DNA of 64,000 nt. It comes from Desulfonatronum sp. SC1 (GTDB lineage Bacteria > Desulfobacterota > Desulfovibrionia > Desulfovibrionales > Desulfonatronaceae). Shown here in pieces: positions 1 through 8,240 of this stretch (position 1 is its first letter; every line of letters begins with the position of its first letter). Below the pieces are notes generated by a model that was given only the letters and a program-made list of their open reading frames with translations, was not told the origin of the DNA and searched no databases. A program made the translations under genes and the position numbers. Location: contig NZ_PZKN01000006.1 of the NCBI RefSeq assembly GCF_003046795.1, forward strand, positions 62,001 to 126,000, read 5' to 3'.

Positions 1-129
1 GGTTAATTATAGTTGTATTTTGCCTTGGATCTATCCATATGAATGATATATTTTTACTCTGGCAAACTCATAGTTACCTATAATGACCTGTGGGGCATGT
101 TCGTGAATCCGCATCCCAAACCTCGAAGC

Positions 130-837
130 ATGAAAAATCGGTATGCGGCCCGAGCCAAGCTGACGGAGAAGGAATTGCGGGACGTGGTCCGGATGTTCGC
201 CAAGGATGTGGAAGCCACCCTGATCGCCAACGCGGTCGGCGTGAGCCGGACCACGGTCAACGAGTATTTGCGCAAGATCAGGCTGGCCTTGGCCGAGCAG
301 TGCGCGTTGGATGGAGCGATCGGGGAGACGAGGCGGAACGCGGAGATGCTTTTTTCCGTGCATCCCGAACGCTCTTCAAGCAAGGCCAAGGCGCGGGATT
401 CGGAGGCGCTTGCAAACAACGCCCACGAGGTGGATGTCATGCGGGGAGCGATTCATGCACCGGGTCGACTGGGTATTGAAATTCTTCCCGGCAAGGATCT
501 CGAAGCCTTGAAGCTCGTCCGCACGGGAAAAATTCGGCTGCGCGGCTGGAAAAACAACGGATACGTCAGCGTTGTCGAGTCGAATATCGATCTGGATTTT
601 TACAGCCCGGACCAGGAGGAAATCCTGGCGGAGCTGGGGAAGGAAAGGGAAGGGGAGAAAGTCGTCGCCCTGTTTCTGGCGTATCTTCGGGCCAGAATAT
701 CCAGAATGCGCGGAGTATGTCCGCATACGCTCCGGCTGCACCTCAAGGAATGCGAATACCGGTTCAACAACGCCCGAGCCGGGGGCACTTTGAGCAGGAG
801 GATTCTTGCGATTTTACGGGAACGGCCGTTGGCCTGA
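130..837 (+). CDS. IS1595/ISXO2-like transposase homologue lacking the catalytic residues
   Basis: A protein of 235 residues with the two ends of an IS1595 (IS1016-like) transposase. The N-terminal region carries a helix-turn-helix (KLTEKELRDVV, then VGVSRTTVNEYLRKIR), and the C-terminus has the family signature HLKECEYRFNN followed by RRILAILRERPL. The central part, where active members carry the DDE motif (DESYFG, then YTDGWK), has no matching acidic residues: the second site reads RLRGWKNNGY. The reading frame is intact over its whole length, which argues against recent random decay and would fit a domesticated DNA-binding protein. I chose the ATG at 130 because the homology begins there; ATG at 97 is possible. 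No terminal inverted repeats were recognised around it. Confidence 0.6.
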   Translation: MKNRYAARAKLTEKELRDVVRMFAKDVEATLIANAVGVSRTTVNEYLRKIRLALAEQCALDGAIGETRRNAEMLFSVHPERSSSKAKARDSEALANNAHEVDVMRGAIHAPGRLGIEILPGKDLEALKLVRTGKIRLRGWKNNGYVSVVESNIDLDFYSPDQEEILAELGKEREGEKVVALFLAYLRARISRMRGVCPHTLRLHLKECEYRFNNARAGGTLSRRILAILRERPLA

Positions 838-884
838 ATCAACAAGGTTTCGGATCAGGAAGAAACGGATGCACGAGGGCTGCA

Positions 885-1874
885 TCACCCTGGGAGTGAT
901 CTTTGTTCAAATGGGAGCATATTGACACAGCGGACCCGCCACATTCCCGCTGCCGGCTCTAGAATGCTTAGGCTGGCCCAATCCATTTGAATGCGGAACA
1001 GATTGTTCATGGGCATGCCCAGGATGTGGCAGAGCAGGGCTCGGATCACTCCGGCGTGGGTCACGGCCAGCACGGGTTTGTCCTGAGCCTTAGCCATGGC
1101 CGACATCTCCTGGAAAACGGGATAAATCCGGTCCTGTACATCTTGAAAGTTCTCCCCGCCTGCGGGACGATATCCAGCAAAATTTTTCCCCCGTTCTTCC
1201 CAGGCTCCGGGAGAGTGGCGTTCAATTTCCTCCCTGCTCATCCCTTCCCACGCTCCAAGGTCGATTTCTCGCAGCTCTTCGCGGATGAACAGCGTGTCCG
1301 CCAAGGCCGCCACGGCCAGCCGGGCCGTTTGTACGGCGCGTTGCAGCGGGCTGACAAAGACTGCAGCGGGCGGGCTGGCTGCGAATACGGACTGCCAAGC
1401 CATGGCCTGGCGCAGTCCGACGTCGTTGAGAGGAACGTCGTCCGTGCCGAAGAGCATGCCGGGAGACCGTTCCACGCTGGCATGGCGCAGCAGGATCAGG
1501 GAGCTGGGCTTGAAGATGGGAAGGCGGGGTGCGGGCTCGCTCCGGGCTGGCAGTTCATGGCCTTGGCCCTGGATGACGATGCTGTGGTGACCATAGGCTT
1601 GGCCTCTCCAGGAAAAGGATCGACTGACCGGGTCCCAGGTTCCGCGGATATCCAGCGTTGCTTCCTTGAACTGGCCCAAGAGAGGGGCTGTTTGATCCAC
1701 TGTCTTGCGAATCTTCATTGTGCCGGTCAGCCAGTCGTCCTGAATCGGTTCAAGACGACCCTGATAAACGTACCCCAATCCGGCTCCGAAAAACGCACCG
1801 TTGGCTAGGTGAATGGCCCCATGTTCCATGCCGTCATGGGCCGTAAGTTTGAGGCGATAAATGCCGTCACGCAT
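885..1874 (-). CDS. GrlR-like domain fused to a histidine phosphatase (CobC/phosphoglycerate-mutase superfamily)
   Basis: About 329 residues with two parts. Residues 1-105 resemble the small beta-barrel GrlR-type domain (MRDGIYRL start, then a glycine-rich GAFFGAGLGYVYQGR stretch and a GTMKIRKTV strand). Residues 125-329 are a histidine phosphatase: the phospho-accepting motif is LLRHAS (R130, H131), followed by SPLQRAVQTA, a DLGAWEGM acid segment, and the second histidine in VTHAGVIRALL. Such enzymes include alpha-ribazole phosphatase and other phosphomonoesterases; the substrate cannot be told. It lies 60 bases downstream of the MobA-like/HD gene on the same strand, probably in one operon, suggesting nucleotide or cofactor chemistry. 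ATG 1874 is preferred because the family starts M-x-D-G-x-Y; ATG 1886 is the alternative. Confidence 0.72.
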   Translation of the reverse strand: MRDGIYRLKLTAHDGMEHGAIHLANGAFFGAGLGYVYQGRLEPIQDDWLTGTMKIRKTVDQTAPLLGQFKEATLDIRGTWDPVSRSFSWRGQAYGHHSIVIQGQGHELPARSEPAPRLPIFKPSSLILLRHASVERSPGMLFGTDDVPLNDVGLRQAMAWQSVFAASPPAAVFVSPLQRAVQTARLAVAALADTLFIREELREIDLGAWEGMSREEIERHSPGAWEERGKNFAGYRPAGGENFQDVQDRIYPVFQEMSAMAKAQDKPVLAVTHAGVIRALLCHILGMPMNNLFRIQMDWASLSILEPAAGMWRVRCVNMLPFEQRSLPG

Positions 1875-1934
1875 GGGCTTGTCCATCCTTCATTTTCGTG
1901 CTGAGCATTGCGTTTCGAGACGCCAACATGAGGC

Positions 1935-3170
1935 TCACGGCGTGAACCCCGCGAGCAGCCCGGTTTCTTCCGGAATAGGCCGTTGGGCAGTGGTCTCTGG
2001 TTTTTCGCCGAGCCGTCGGGCCACCTGTTCGTACAACCGATTGGCCGTGCTGAATTTGGTTCGGATGGCCATCAATGCCGCCGCGTTGTCCCGAAAACGT
2101 TCCACGGTCATGGCAAAACGCTCTTTCAGGCTCGACGGCTTGTCCTGGATGAGCAGCATGTCCGCCAGTTGCAGGAGCGTGGTCTCATTCACTTCCCCAT
2201 GGCCGACGGCGTCAAATTGGTGATGCCTGGCGACAAGTTCGGCGATCACCACAAAACCATGTCCGCGCAGGAACGCGGCTCCGGCCTGGCCATGTTCCGC
2301 CTCGCCTTTGGCCACGTCGTGGACCAGGGCCGCGGAAGCCAGTACTTCCAAAGACATACGTTCACCGTTGGGGTCGTTTCTGTTCAGGGTCGAAGCCATG
2401 CGCAGGGCGGCTCTGGCCACGGCCAGACAATGGACCCGGATCGCGCGGCGAGATGGATCCGGACTGTACAACAAGTGAAGCTCGCTGCATTCCTCAGGGG
2501 TGGGGATGCTCAGGTTATGGGTCCGGATCAGGTGTTTCCGCAGCTTGTCCGCGTCTGTTGGTCTGTCCATGTCCATGAGGATGCCTGCATCGGCCACGGC
2601 CACGGTCGCCGGGCCCCTGGGCAGACGATGCTGCATCCAGCCGCGTAGACCTCCGGAGTTACCATTGGTTCCGCCCCAATTGAGAATGTCCGCAAAGGCA
2701 TCCTGCGTCAGCAAGGCAGGGTGTCCGGTTTGGCCGTGGAAACGCGGCAGCAGAACCTGCGGCGCGTTCCCGTTGCCCTGCCAGAGTGAGGTCCAGTGCG
2801 CGAGCAGTCGGGAAACGGTCGCGCCGCGTACCGTTGCAATATCCACGGGCAGGAGCAGACAGGCCCAGGGCCGTGGAAGCGGCGTTGCGGACATGGCCTG
2901 AATGGCCCGGTGAACCGAAGAGAACATGCCGTTTTCGGGATGGGCGTTGATGATCGTACGCAGGCCCAAATCATGTGCCAGCGGTTCCAGCTCATCTCGG
3001 CGGTGCCCGACGACGACGCGTACGTCGTCCACGCCTGCTTCGCGGAACACTGTGGCGCAACGTTCCAGGGCCGTCTGCCCGGCCAAAGGCAACAGGGGCT
3101 TGAAGGAGCCCATGCGCGAGGAAAAGCCGGCGGCCAGGATGACGGCGGTCCAGTTTCCGCGTGGCGACAT
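1935..3170 (-). CDS. MobA/MocA-like nucleotidyltransferase fused to HD phosphohydrolase domain
   Basis: About 411 residues from the ATG at 3170. The N-terminal half is a MobA-like NTP transferase: AVILAAGFSSRMG with the downstream lysine of the FKPLLPL segment forms the nucleotide-binding loop, as in MocA (CTP:molybdopterin cytidylyltransferase). The C-terminal half is an HD domain, with VHCLAVA, LVHDVAKGEAEHG and ARHHQFD supplying metal ligands. By family, the first domain transfers a nucleotide to a cofactor such as molybdopterin and the second hydrolyses a phosphate ester. The combination beside a Mo/W-responsive regulator and modBAC supports a role in finishing or recycling molybdopterin cofactor, but the exact substrate is inferred. 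It is divergent from the regulator starting at 3399 and leads into the histidine phosphatase gene. Confidence 0.75.
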   Translation of the reverse strand: MSPRGNWTAVILAAGFSSRMGSFKPLLPLAGQTALERCATVFREAGVDDVRVVVGHRRDELEPLAHDLGLRTIINAHPENGMFSSVHRAIQAMSATPLPRPWACLLLPVDIATVRGATVSRLLAHWTSLWQGNGNAPQVLLPRFHGQTGHPALLTQDAFADILNWGGTNGNSGGLRGWMQHRLPRGPATVAVADAGILMDMDRPTDADKLRKHLIRTHNLSIPTPEECSELHLLYSPDPSRRAIRVHCLAVARAALRMASTLNRNDPNGERMSLEVLASAALVHDVAKGEAEHGQAGAAFLRGHGFVVIAELVARHHQFDAVGHGEVNETTLLQLADMLLIQDKPSSLKERFAMTVERFRDNAAALMAIRTKFSTANRLYEQVARRLGEKPETTAQRPIPEETGLLAGFTP

Positions 3171-3398
3171 GAGACAAGGGGAGAGTGACCCAGGATACGG
3201 GTTTGAGGATAAATACATGTTGTGCATAGCTGGTCGCACAACTTGCCTTGCAAATAATGATATGTCAACCCTGACACAATATCGGTCGGTATCGTCACTC
3301 CTTGTTGCGAAATCGTGACATGATTGACGAAGGGCGATCGCTTGGTGATAGACAAGGGCAAAGTAAAAGGAGGGGGGAGTGGAAGGAAGGAAAAGTCA
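3171..3398. promoter_or_regulatory. Divergent intergenic region between nucleotidyltransferase and TunR-like gene
   Basis: About 230 bases separate two divergent genes, so both promoters should lie here. I see AT-rich stretches near 3240-3300 and the near-repeat ATCGGTCGGTATCG around 3282-3297, but no convincing sigma-70 pair. A purine-rich tract (AAAGGAGGGGGG, about 3366-3377, then GGAAGGAAGG) precedes the regulator start and supplies its ribosome-binding site. Confidence 0.35.
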
Positions 3399-4628
3399 AT
3401 GATCGACCTGCTCAAACAATTACAGAGCTTGGATCGAACGGCTTTGGCCGTGGTGTCAGATGCCGTGGAGCGGTTGGCAAGGGAGAAGGAAGGGAAGTTG
3501 GACGGGAATACAGCGGCATTCCCGTCCAGAATTTCACGGTCAAAGGACAAACCCTGCGCGGCGCGGATGCTCCGGGTTTCCACGGAAATCAAGCACCTTT
3601 CCGAAGAACAGATGGAAGGACTGACCCGGGCTTTTCGGCAGTGGAGGGGCAAGGCCGGACGGCCAAATGTTCGGACCTCGCGGGAGCGGGTCTATGGTCT
3701 TTTCCTGCTGTTGCGCCACACCGGGGCCAAGCTGGGGGAAATCCTCACCCTGGATGATCGGACGGATATTGATCTGGAATCCGGGATTGTCCGTTTGACA
3801 GGTGGGGCGGGAGGTCACGGCGAGGAGGAACACCAGGTTCGTGAAACACGGGAAGTTGCACTCGGAGGAGAGGTTTTGCGGGAGCTGGCCGAAATTATAA
3901 GGCACCCGTTGCTGGTCGGCCTGCAAGGTCGTCTTTTTCATCTGGATCAAGGTTATGTCCGGCGCAAGTTCACGGAGCGCGCCCGGGAAATCGGGTTGCC
4001 CAGGGAGTTGGCCAACCCCATGGTCCTGCGGCACACCCGGGCCGTGGAGCTTTTGCGGGAGGGCGCGCCCTTGCATGTGGTGCAGCGGATTCTGGGCCAT
4101 GTCACGCCGATGGTCACGGCGTCCTACGTCAACTACGAGGCGGATGACCTGCGCCGTCTCATCACCTTCTATATGAACAAGGAGCACGGCATGCAAACCA
4201 GTGCCAGGAACAAGTTTTTCGGCAACGTCGTAGCGGTAAAAAAAGGGACCATCCTGTCCGAGGTGGTGCTTACGACCACGGGCGGGTTTACCATCGTTTC
4301 CGTGATTACCAACGAGTCCCTGGACAAGTTGGGCATTGCGGAAGGTCGGGCCGCGGTGGCCTACGTCAAGGCGCCCTGGGTGATCCTGGTCAAGGACCCG
4401 GACAGCCCCCAAACATCTTCCCGCAACAGGCTGCATGGCGAAATCAAGCGCATCAACCAGGGCAATATTTCCGCTGAGATCGTTCTGGAACTGGCGGACG
4501 GTACGGAAGTCTGCGCCCTGATCACGGATGAGTCCGTCAAGGCCTTGAAACTGGTCGTGGGCGACAAAATATGGGTTCTGTTCAAGGCCTTCTCGGTGAT
4601 CTTGGGAACCGAGGATTCCGCAAGCTGA
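3399..4628 (+). CDS. tunR: TunR-type regulator: tyrosine-recombinase fold plus two Mop/TOBE domains (copy 1)
   Basis: About 409 residues. Residues 65-260 match the catalytic fold of tyrosine recombinases (LLRHTGAKLGEILTL, then VLRHTRAVELLREG, then ILGHVTPMVTASYVNY). The rest is two tandem Mop domains, each opening with the oxyanion-binding signature (TSARNKFFG; TSSRNRLHG) and closing with IKA/FKA-type strands. The recombinase motif is degenerate: the first Arg is Lys and the His of HxxR is Met, although the nucleophile-position Tyr (about residue 243) remains. This is the layout of the tungstate-responsive TunR regulators described in Desulfovibrio, where the integrase fold binds DNA and Mop binds molybdate/tungstate. 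It sits 176 bases before modBAC, probably its target. ATG 3399 follows GGAAGGAAAAG; a longer start at 3324 encodes an unlikely sequence. Confidence 0.82.
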   Translation: MIDLLKQLQSLDRTALAVVSDAVERLAREKEGKLDGNTAAFPSRISRSKDKPCAARMLRVSTEIKHLSEEQMEGLTRAFRQWRGKAGRPNVRTSRERVYGLFLLLRHTGAKLGEILTLDDRTDIDLESGIVRLTGGAGGHGEEEHQVRETREVALGGEVLRELAEIIRHPLLVGLQGRLFHLDQGYVRRKFTERAREIGLPRELANPMVLRHTRAVELLREGAPLHVVQRILGHVTPMVTASYVNYEADDLRRLITFYMNKEHGMQTSARNKFFGNVVAVKKGTILSEVVLTTTGGFTIVSVITNESLDKLGIAEGRAAVAYVKAPWVILVKDPDSPQTSSRNRLHGEIKRINQGNISAEIVLELADGTEVCALITDESVKALKLVVGDKIWVLFKAFSVILGTEDSAS

Positions 4629-4717
4629 AACCGCGAAGCCGACAAAAATGTAGGCTTTGACCGCTACATAAGTGTATCCCGCAAGGGCGATTTCCTGGCA
4701 ACAGATTGGAATGTATT

Positions 4718-4731
4718 CATTATCGATAATG
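4718..4731. promoter_or_regulatory. Perfect 14-bp palindrome, candidate operator of modBAC copy 1
   Basis: CATTATCGATAATG is its own reverse complement. It lies 74 bases before the modB start, in an AT-rich patch between the TunR-like gene and the transporter. A molybdate- or tungstate-responsive regulator is the natural candidate to bind it. No binding is known; this rests on symmetry and position. Confidence 0.45.
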
Positions 4732-4804
4732 GCACGAATTCTGCCTATACTCCCATTGCCGCCATTCATCGTCATTATGGCCCAACCGCCTACAGGATTA
4801 GTCC

Positions 4805-5473
4805 ATGCCTGAAGTTTCGTTCTGGTTCCCTTTGCAACTCACCTTGCACGTGGCTTCCCTGGCTACGCTTTTCGCCTTGGTGTTCGGGGTGCTGCTGGCC
4901 TGGGTGATTCACCGCTTCCGATTTCCGGGACGGGACGGCCTGGACGCCGTTCTCACCTTGCCCATGGTTTTGCCGCCCACTGTGCTCGGCTATTATCTCC
5001 TCGTCGTCATCGGCAGGAACGGAATGATCGGGCGGTGGCTCGAAGAGAGCTTTGGAATCACCCTGATGTTCACTTGGCAGGGAGCGGTGATCGCCTCGGC
5101 GGTGGTGGCCTTTCCGCTGGTGTTCAAGTCGGCCCGGGCTGCCCTGGAGAACGTGGGCCAAAAGTACGAGAACGCGGCCCGCACCCTGGGCTGCGGCGAA
5201 TGGCAGGTCTTTTTGCGTGTCTCGCTGCCTTTGGCCGTGCGCGGGATCGTGGCCGGAACCATGCTGGCCTTTGCCCGGGCCATGGGCGAGTTCGGGGCAA
5301 CCCTGATGATCGCCGGGAATCTGCCCGGCCGGACCCAGACCCTGTCCCTGGCCGTATACAGCGCGGTCCAGGCCGGCAACGACAGTCTGGCCAACCAACT
5401 GGTCCTGGTTATTTCCGTGGTCTGCGTGGCCATCCTCTGGGCGGCCAACCGACTGGTCAAGCCCAAGTGGTGA
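4805..5473 (+). CDS. modB: Molybdate/tungstate ABC transporter permease ModB (copy 1)
   Basis: Inner-membrane permease of 222 residues, the usual ModB length, with about five transmembrane segments (first at LASLATLFALVFGVLLAWVI). It carries the ModB hallmark LPPTVLGYYLL and the cytoplasmic EAA loop ENAARTLGCGEW...LP, which docks on the ATPase. The later GEFGATLMIAGNLPGRTQT segment is also typical. It is the first gene of a modB-modA-modC operon, an unusual order (modABC is commonest), and has a close paralogue at 17457-18134. Whether the system carries molybdate, tungstate or both cannot be decided from the permease. Confidence 0.93.
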   Translation: MPEVSFWFPLQLTLHVASLATLFALVFGVLLAWVIHRFRFPGRDGLDAVLTLPMVLPPTVLGYYLLVVIGRNGMIGRWLEESFGITLMFTWQGAVIASAVVAFPLVFKSARAALENVGQKYENAARTLGCGEWQVFLRVSLPLAVRGIVAGTMLAFARAMGEFGATLMIAGNLPGRTQTLSLAVYSAVQAGNDSLANQLVLVISVVCVAILWAANRLVKPKW

Positions 5474-5554
5474 TGCGGTGATTTGCGGCTTGTGATTCCT
5501 GATCAGTGTGACTTCAGTTTGATATCCGTCGCAACCCTAAAAGGAGAAAGTTCG

Positions 5555-6313
5555 ATGAAAAAAATTGGTTCGTTGCTCTTCAGTTGCATTTTGTTCTGCG
5601 TGTTGGCCGCGCCTGCCGCGGCCCAGGAACTGGTGGTCTCCGCCGCCGCCTCACTGACCAATGCGTTTAACGACATCAAGGCGGAGTTCGAGCAGATCAA
5701 TCCAGGCGTTCTGGTAACCCCGAACTACGCTGCCTCTGGAGCGCTCTTCCGCCAGATTGAGCAGGGCGCGCCGGTGGACGTGTTTGCCTCCGCGGACCTG
5801 AAATGGATGAACGACATGATTGCCGCCGGTTTTGTCGAAGAAAACGAGTCCGTGCTGTTTGCCCAAAACACCTTGGTCCTGGCCGTATCCACGGCAAGCC
5901 GGGTTGCCATAAGCGGGGTCGCGGATCTGACCGGCGAGCAGGTTCGGCGGATCGGCGTGGGAACGCCCGCCACGGTGCCCGTCGGCAACTATTCCAAGAT
6001 TGCTCTTGAAGGGCTGGGGATGTGGGATGTCTTGCAGCCGAAGATGATTTTCGCCGAGTCCGTGCGCCAGGTTCTGGATTACGTGCAGCGCGGGGAGGTG
6101 GATGCCGGACTGATGTATGCCACGGACGCGGCCCAGGGCGGCGAGCGGGTCCAGATCGTGGCCACCCTGCCCCTGCCGGAACCGGTGTCCTATCCCATCG
6201 CGCCGCTCAAAAACAGCAAACAGTCGGAGATGGGCCGGAAATTCATTCAATTCATCCTTTCTGATCAGGGCCAGGACATTCTGGCCGGATACGGCTTCAG
6301 TCGGCCGGAGTAG
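5555..6313 (+). CDS. modA: Molybdate-binding periplasmic protein ModA (copy 1)
   Basis: 252 residues. An N-terminal signal peptide (MKKIGSLLFSC... ending APAAAQE) precedes the conserved VSAAASLTNAF opening that forms part of the oxyanion site, then the ASGALFRQIEQGAPVDVFASAD core and GLMYATDAA. It captures molybdate (or tungstate) in the periplasm and delivers it to ModB. The ATG at 5555 is set by AAGGAGAAAG just upstream and by the signal peptide. An 81-base gap separates it from modB; modC follows after two bases. Confidence 0.93.
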   Translation: MKKIGSLLFSCILFCVLAAPAAAQELVVSAAASLTNAFNDIKAEFEQINPGVLVTPNYAASGALFRQIEQGAPVDVFASADLKWMNDMIAAGFVEENESVLFAQNTLVLAVSTASRVAISGVADLTGEQVRRIGVGTPATVPVGNYSKIALEGLGMWDVLQPKMIFAESVRQVLDYVQRGEVDAGLMYATDAAQGGERVQIVATLPLPEPVSYPIAPLKNSKQSEMGRKFIQFILSDQGQDILAGYGFSRPE

Positions 6314-6315
6314 CC

Positions 6316-7074
6316 ATGTTCGTGGAGTGCCGCCTTGTCGCCCGGCTTTCCGGAGCCGGGATATCCTTTAACCTGGACGTGGACTTCGCGGCCTCTTTGT
6401 CTTCCATTGTCCTGTTCGGTCCGTCCGGATCGGGCAAGAGCCTGACCCTGCTGGCTCTGGCCGGGCTGCTCAAGCCCGACTCCGGACGGATCATCGTCCA
6501 GGGAAAGACCTTGTTCGATCACCAACACGGCGTGAACGTTCCAGCCAAACAGCGCCGGGTCGGGTTCGTCTTCCAGGATTACGCCCTGTTCCCGCATCTG
6601 ACGGTCCGTGAGAATGTGGCATTTGGCCTGAAACGTCCGTTGCTGCCCCTCGGAACGGAACAGCGACACAAGGTGGACGAACTCATGGAACTGGTGGGCA
6701 TCGCCTCCCTGGCCAGTCGGCGAGCGCATCAGATTTCCGGGGGCCAGCGCCAGCGCACGGCCCTGGCCCGTGCCCTGGCCCCCAATCCGGAACTGCTGCT
6801 CCTGGACGAGCCGTTTACGGCCCTGGACCAGCCCTTGCGTGCCAAAATGCGCGAGGAACTGGCCCGAATCCGGGAACGCTTCAACGTGCCCATGGTCATG
6901 GTCAGCCACGATCTGGCCGACGTGGATGCCTTTGCCCAGACCCTGGTGGCCTTTGGGCACGGGCGGGTGCTGGAGGTGCTGGATTATCAGGAGCGCCGCT
7001 CCGGAGGCGAAAGCGCCAGGGATATTCTGACGCCGCTTTTCGATGCGGCCAATGGCAATAACGTCGCGGGTTGA
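6316..7074 (+). CDS. modC: Molybdate ABC transporter ATPase ModC, short form without TOBE (copy 1)
   Basis: 252 residues. Walker A GPSGSGKS, Q-loop VFQDYALFPHLTV, signature ISGGQRQRTALARAL, Walker B LLLLDEPF and the switch HDLADVDAF are all present. Classical ModC is about 350 residues with a C-terminal Mop/TOBE domain that senses the substrate; this protein stops shortly after the ATPase core, so any feedback by bound molybdate must come from another protein. The window offers separate Mop proteins: the TunR-like regulators and the orphan TOBE at 13004. It starts two bases after the modA stop. Confidence 0.92.
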   Translation: MFVECRLVARLSGAGISFNLDVDFAASLSSIVLFGPSGSGKSLTLLALAGLLKPDSGRIIVQGKTLFDHQHGVNVPAKQRRVGFVFQDYALFPHLTVRENVAFGLKRPLLPLGTEQRHKVDELMELVGIASLASRRAHQISGGQRQRTALARALAPNPELLLLDEPFTALDQPLRAKMREELARIRERFNVPMVMVSHDLADVDAFAQTLVAFGHGRVLEVLDYQERRSGGESARDILTPLFDAANGNNVAG

Positions 7075-7129
7075 ATGCGGGTCGATGGTAAGTTTGACGA
7101 AAGGCACACGTCCCCGATAAGCTGCCTCC

Positions 7130-7399
7130 ATGAGCAAGTTCGACTGGAATGATGAGAAGAACGCCATGCTTGAAAGGAATCGAGGTGTGTGCTTTGAAGA
7201 TGTTCTGGTTTGCATCCAAAACGGAGATGTGCTGGATGTAATACGACATCCCAATCGTGAACGATACCCCAAACAGAATATCATTGTTCTGAATATAAAC
7301 GGCTATGTGTGGCTGGTCCCTTATGTCAAGGAGAAGGGGGTCAGGTTTTTGAAGACCATCATTCCAAGTCGCAAAGCTACTCGGGAGTACTTGTCATGA
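7130..7399 (+). CDS. brnT: BrnT family toxin of a type II toxin-antitoxin system
   Basis: 89 residues matching BrnT: FDWNDEKNAMLERNRGVCFEDV at the start, a central DVIRHPNRERYP segment, and VPYVKEKGVRFLKTIIPSRKATREY at the end, where family members keep basic catalytic residues. BrnT is a small RelE-fold ribonuclease that inhibits translation. Its stop overlaps the antitoxin start (ATGA), the standard arrangement. It lies just after modC and may be a later insertion in the island. Confidence 0.85.
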   Translation: MSKFDWNDEKNAMLERNRGVCFEDVLVCIQNGDVLDVIRHPNRERYPKQNIIVLNINGYVWLVPYVKEKGVRFLKTIIPSRKATREYLS

Positions 7400-7680
7400 A
7401 AGAACATATGCTGGATTTCGACCAGGAAGAACTTCAGATCCTCAATGATTTTGAACGTGGAGAGTTCGAGAGTATCCGCGATTTCCAAAGAGAAAAAAAA
7501 GAACTTGAAGGGGCCGCACGGAGTACGTTGCAGAAGGACAAGCGAATCAATATCCGCATCTCGTCACGTGATTTGGAACGGCTCCAAATGCAGGCGGCTC
7601 GCGAGGGGGTTCCGTATCAGACCTATATTGCGAGTTCACTGCACAAGCTTGTGTCTGGGCGATTGAAGGAAATTCGGTAA
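7396..7680 (+). CDS. brnA: BrnA-like antitoxin
   Basis: 94 residues from the ATG at 7396, which overlaps the toxin stop. The acidic N-terminal half (DFDQEELQILNDFERGEFES) would wrap the toxin. The C-terminal half (KRINIRISSRDLERLQMQAAREGVPYQTYIASSLHKL) is a ribbon-helix-helix DNA-binding domain of the CopG/BrnA kind. It neutralises BrnT and probably autorepresses the pair. Longer frames starting upstream would lie inside brnT and are unlikely. Confidence 0.82.
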   Translation: MKEHMLDFDQEELQILNDFERGEFESIRDFQREKKELEGAARSTLQKDKRINIRISSRDLERLQMQAAREGVPYQTYIASSLHKLVSGRLKEIR

Positions 7681-7757
7681 GGCAATTTCTGGAAAGAACC
7701 GGTCAAGAATCAAATCCGTCGATCATCCTCCCATGCCTGGTCTTCATCTCCGGTAGT

Positions 7758-8219
7758 TCACTCTTCCGCCTTGAACCGCCGCAGTTCCCAAGGCAGTTTT
7801 TTCTCCGCGCTTTTCAGGGCCTTTTTTTCCAGGTCCGCGTACCAAGCCAGAAACTGTTCCATTATCCCGCGGCCTTCTTCCGTGAGCCGGAAGCCGGATT
7901 TGTTGCCGCCCACCTTCTCCACCAGCTTGACCCCCATGATTTCCTCGCTGCTTTTGATCTTGCCCCAGGCCGCCCGGTAGGACATGCGCATTTCCTCGGC
8001 GGCCTTGCTCAACGAGCCGTACCGCTGGATGCGCTCCAAAAGCTGCGCCCGTCCCAAGCCGAAGAAATGCCCGTTTTCCAGTTCCAGCCAGACGTGCAGG
8101 CGCAAGGTAGGTTGGGGGGCTGAGGGCGGCATGGGATCACTGCTGTTCAGAGGCATGTCCAGCGTCTTCATGGAATCATTGGCGGTTTGTTGGGTGGGCA
8201 TTTCTGTTTTCGTCTCCAT
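7758..8219 (-). CDS. ModE-like winged-helix regulator without Mop domains
   Basis: 153 residues. After a Pro/Ser-rich N-terminus (about 35 residues) comes LRLHVWLELENGHFFGLGRAQLLERIQRYGSLSKAAEEMRMSYRAAW, given here in outline; the key features are the beta-hairpin WLELENG and the helix-turn-helix SLSKAAEEMRMSYRAAW typical of ModE residues 1-100. The two Mop domains of E. coli ModE are absent, so it cannot sense molybdate in the known way. It follows the PadR gene by 21 bases on the same strand. Close relatives occur in many Desulfovibrionales as LysR-type HTH proteins. Its start at 8219 follows GAGG at good spacing. Confidence 0.78.
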   Translation of the reverse strand: METKTEMPTQQTANDSMKTLDMPLNSSDPMPPSAPQPTLRLHVWLELENGHFFGLGRAQLLERIQRYGSLSKAAEEMRMSYRAAWGKIKSSEEIMGVKLVEKVGGNKSGFRLTEEGRGIMEQFLAWYADLEKKALKSAEKKLPWELRRFKAEE

Positions 8220-8240
8220 CTATATCCTCGGCTTTTCACA

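Noticed and set aside
1-129. Possible inverted terminal repeat of an IS1595 element before the transposase-like gene
   Set aside because: No matching repeat was found after 837, and the gene lacks DDE residues.
3399-4628. Phage or integron integrase marking a mobile element
   Set aside because: The recombinase motif is degenerate and fused to Mop domains; this is a regulator family, with no att sites or phage genes around.
5483-5554. Longer ModA start upstream of 5555
   Set aside because: The signal peptide and the AAGGAGAAAG site both point to 5555.
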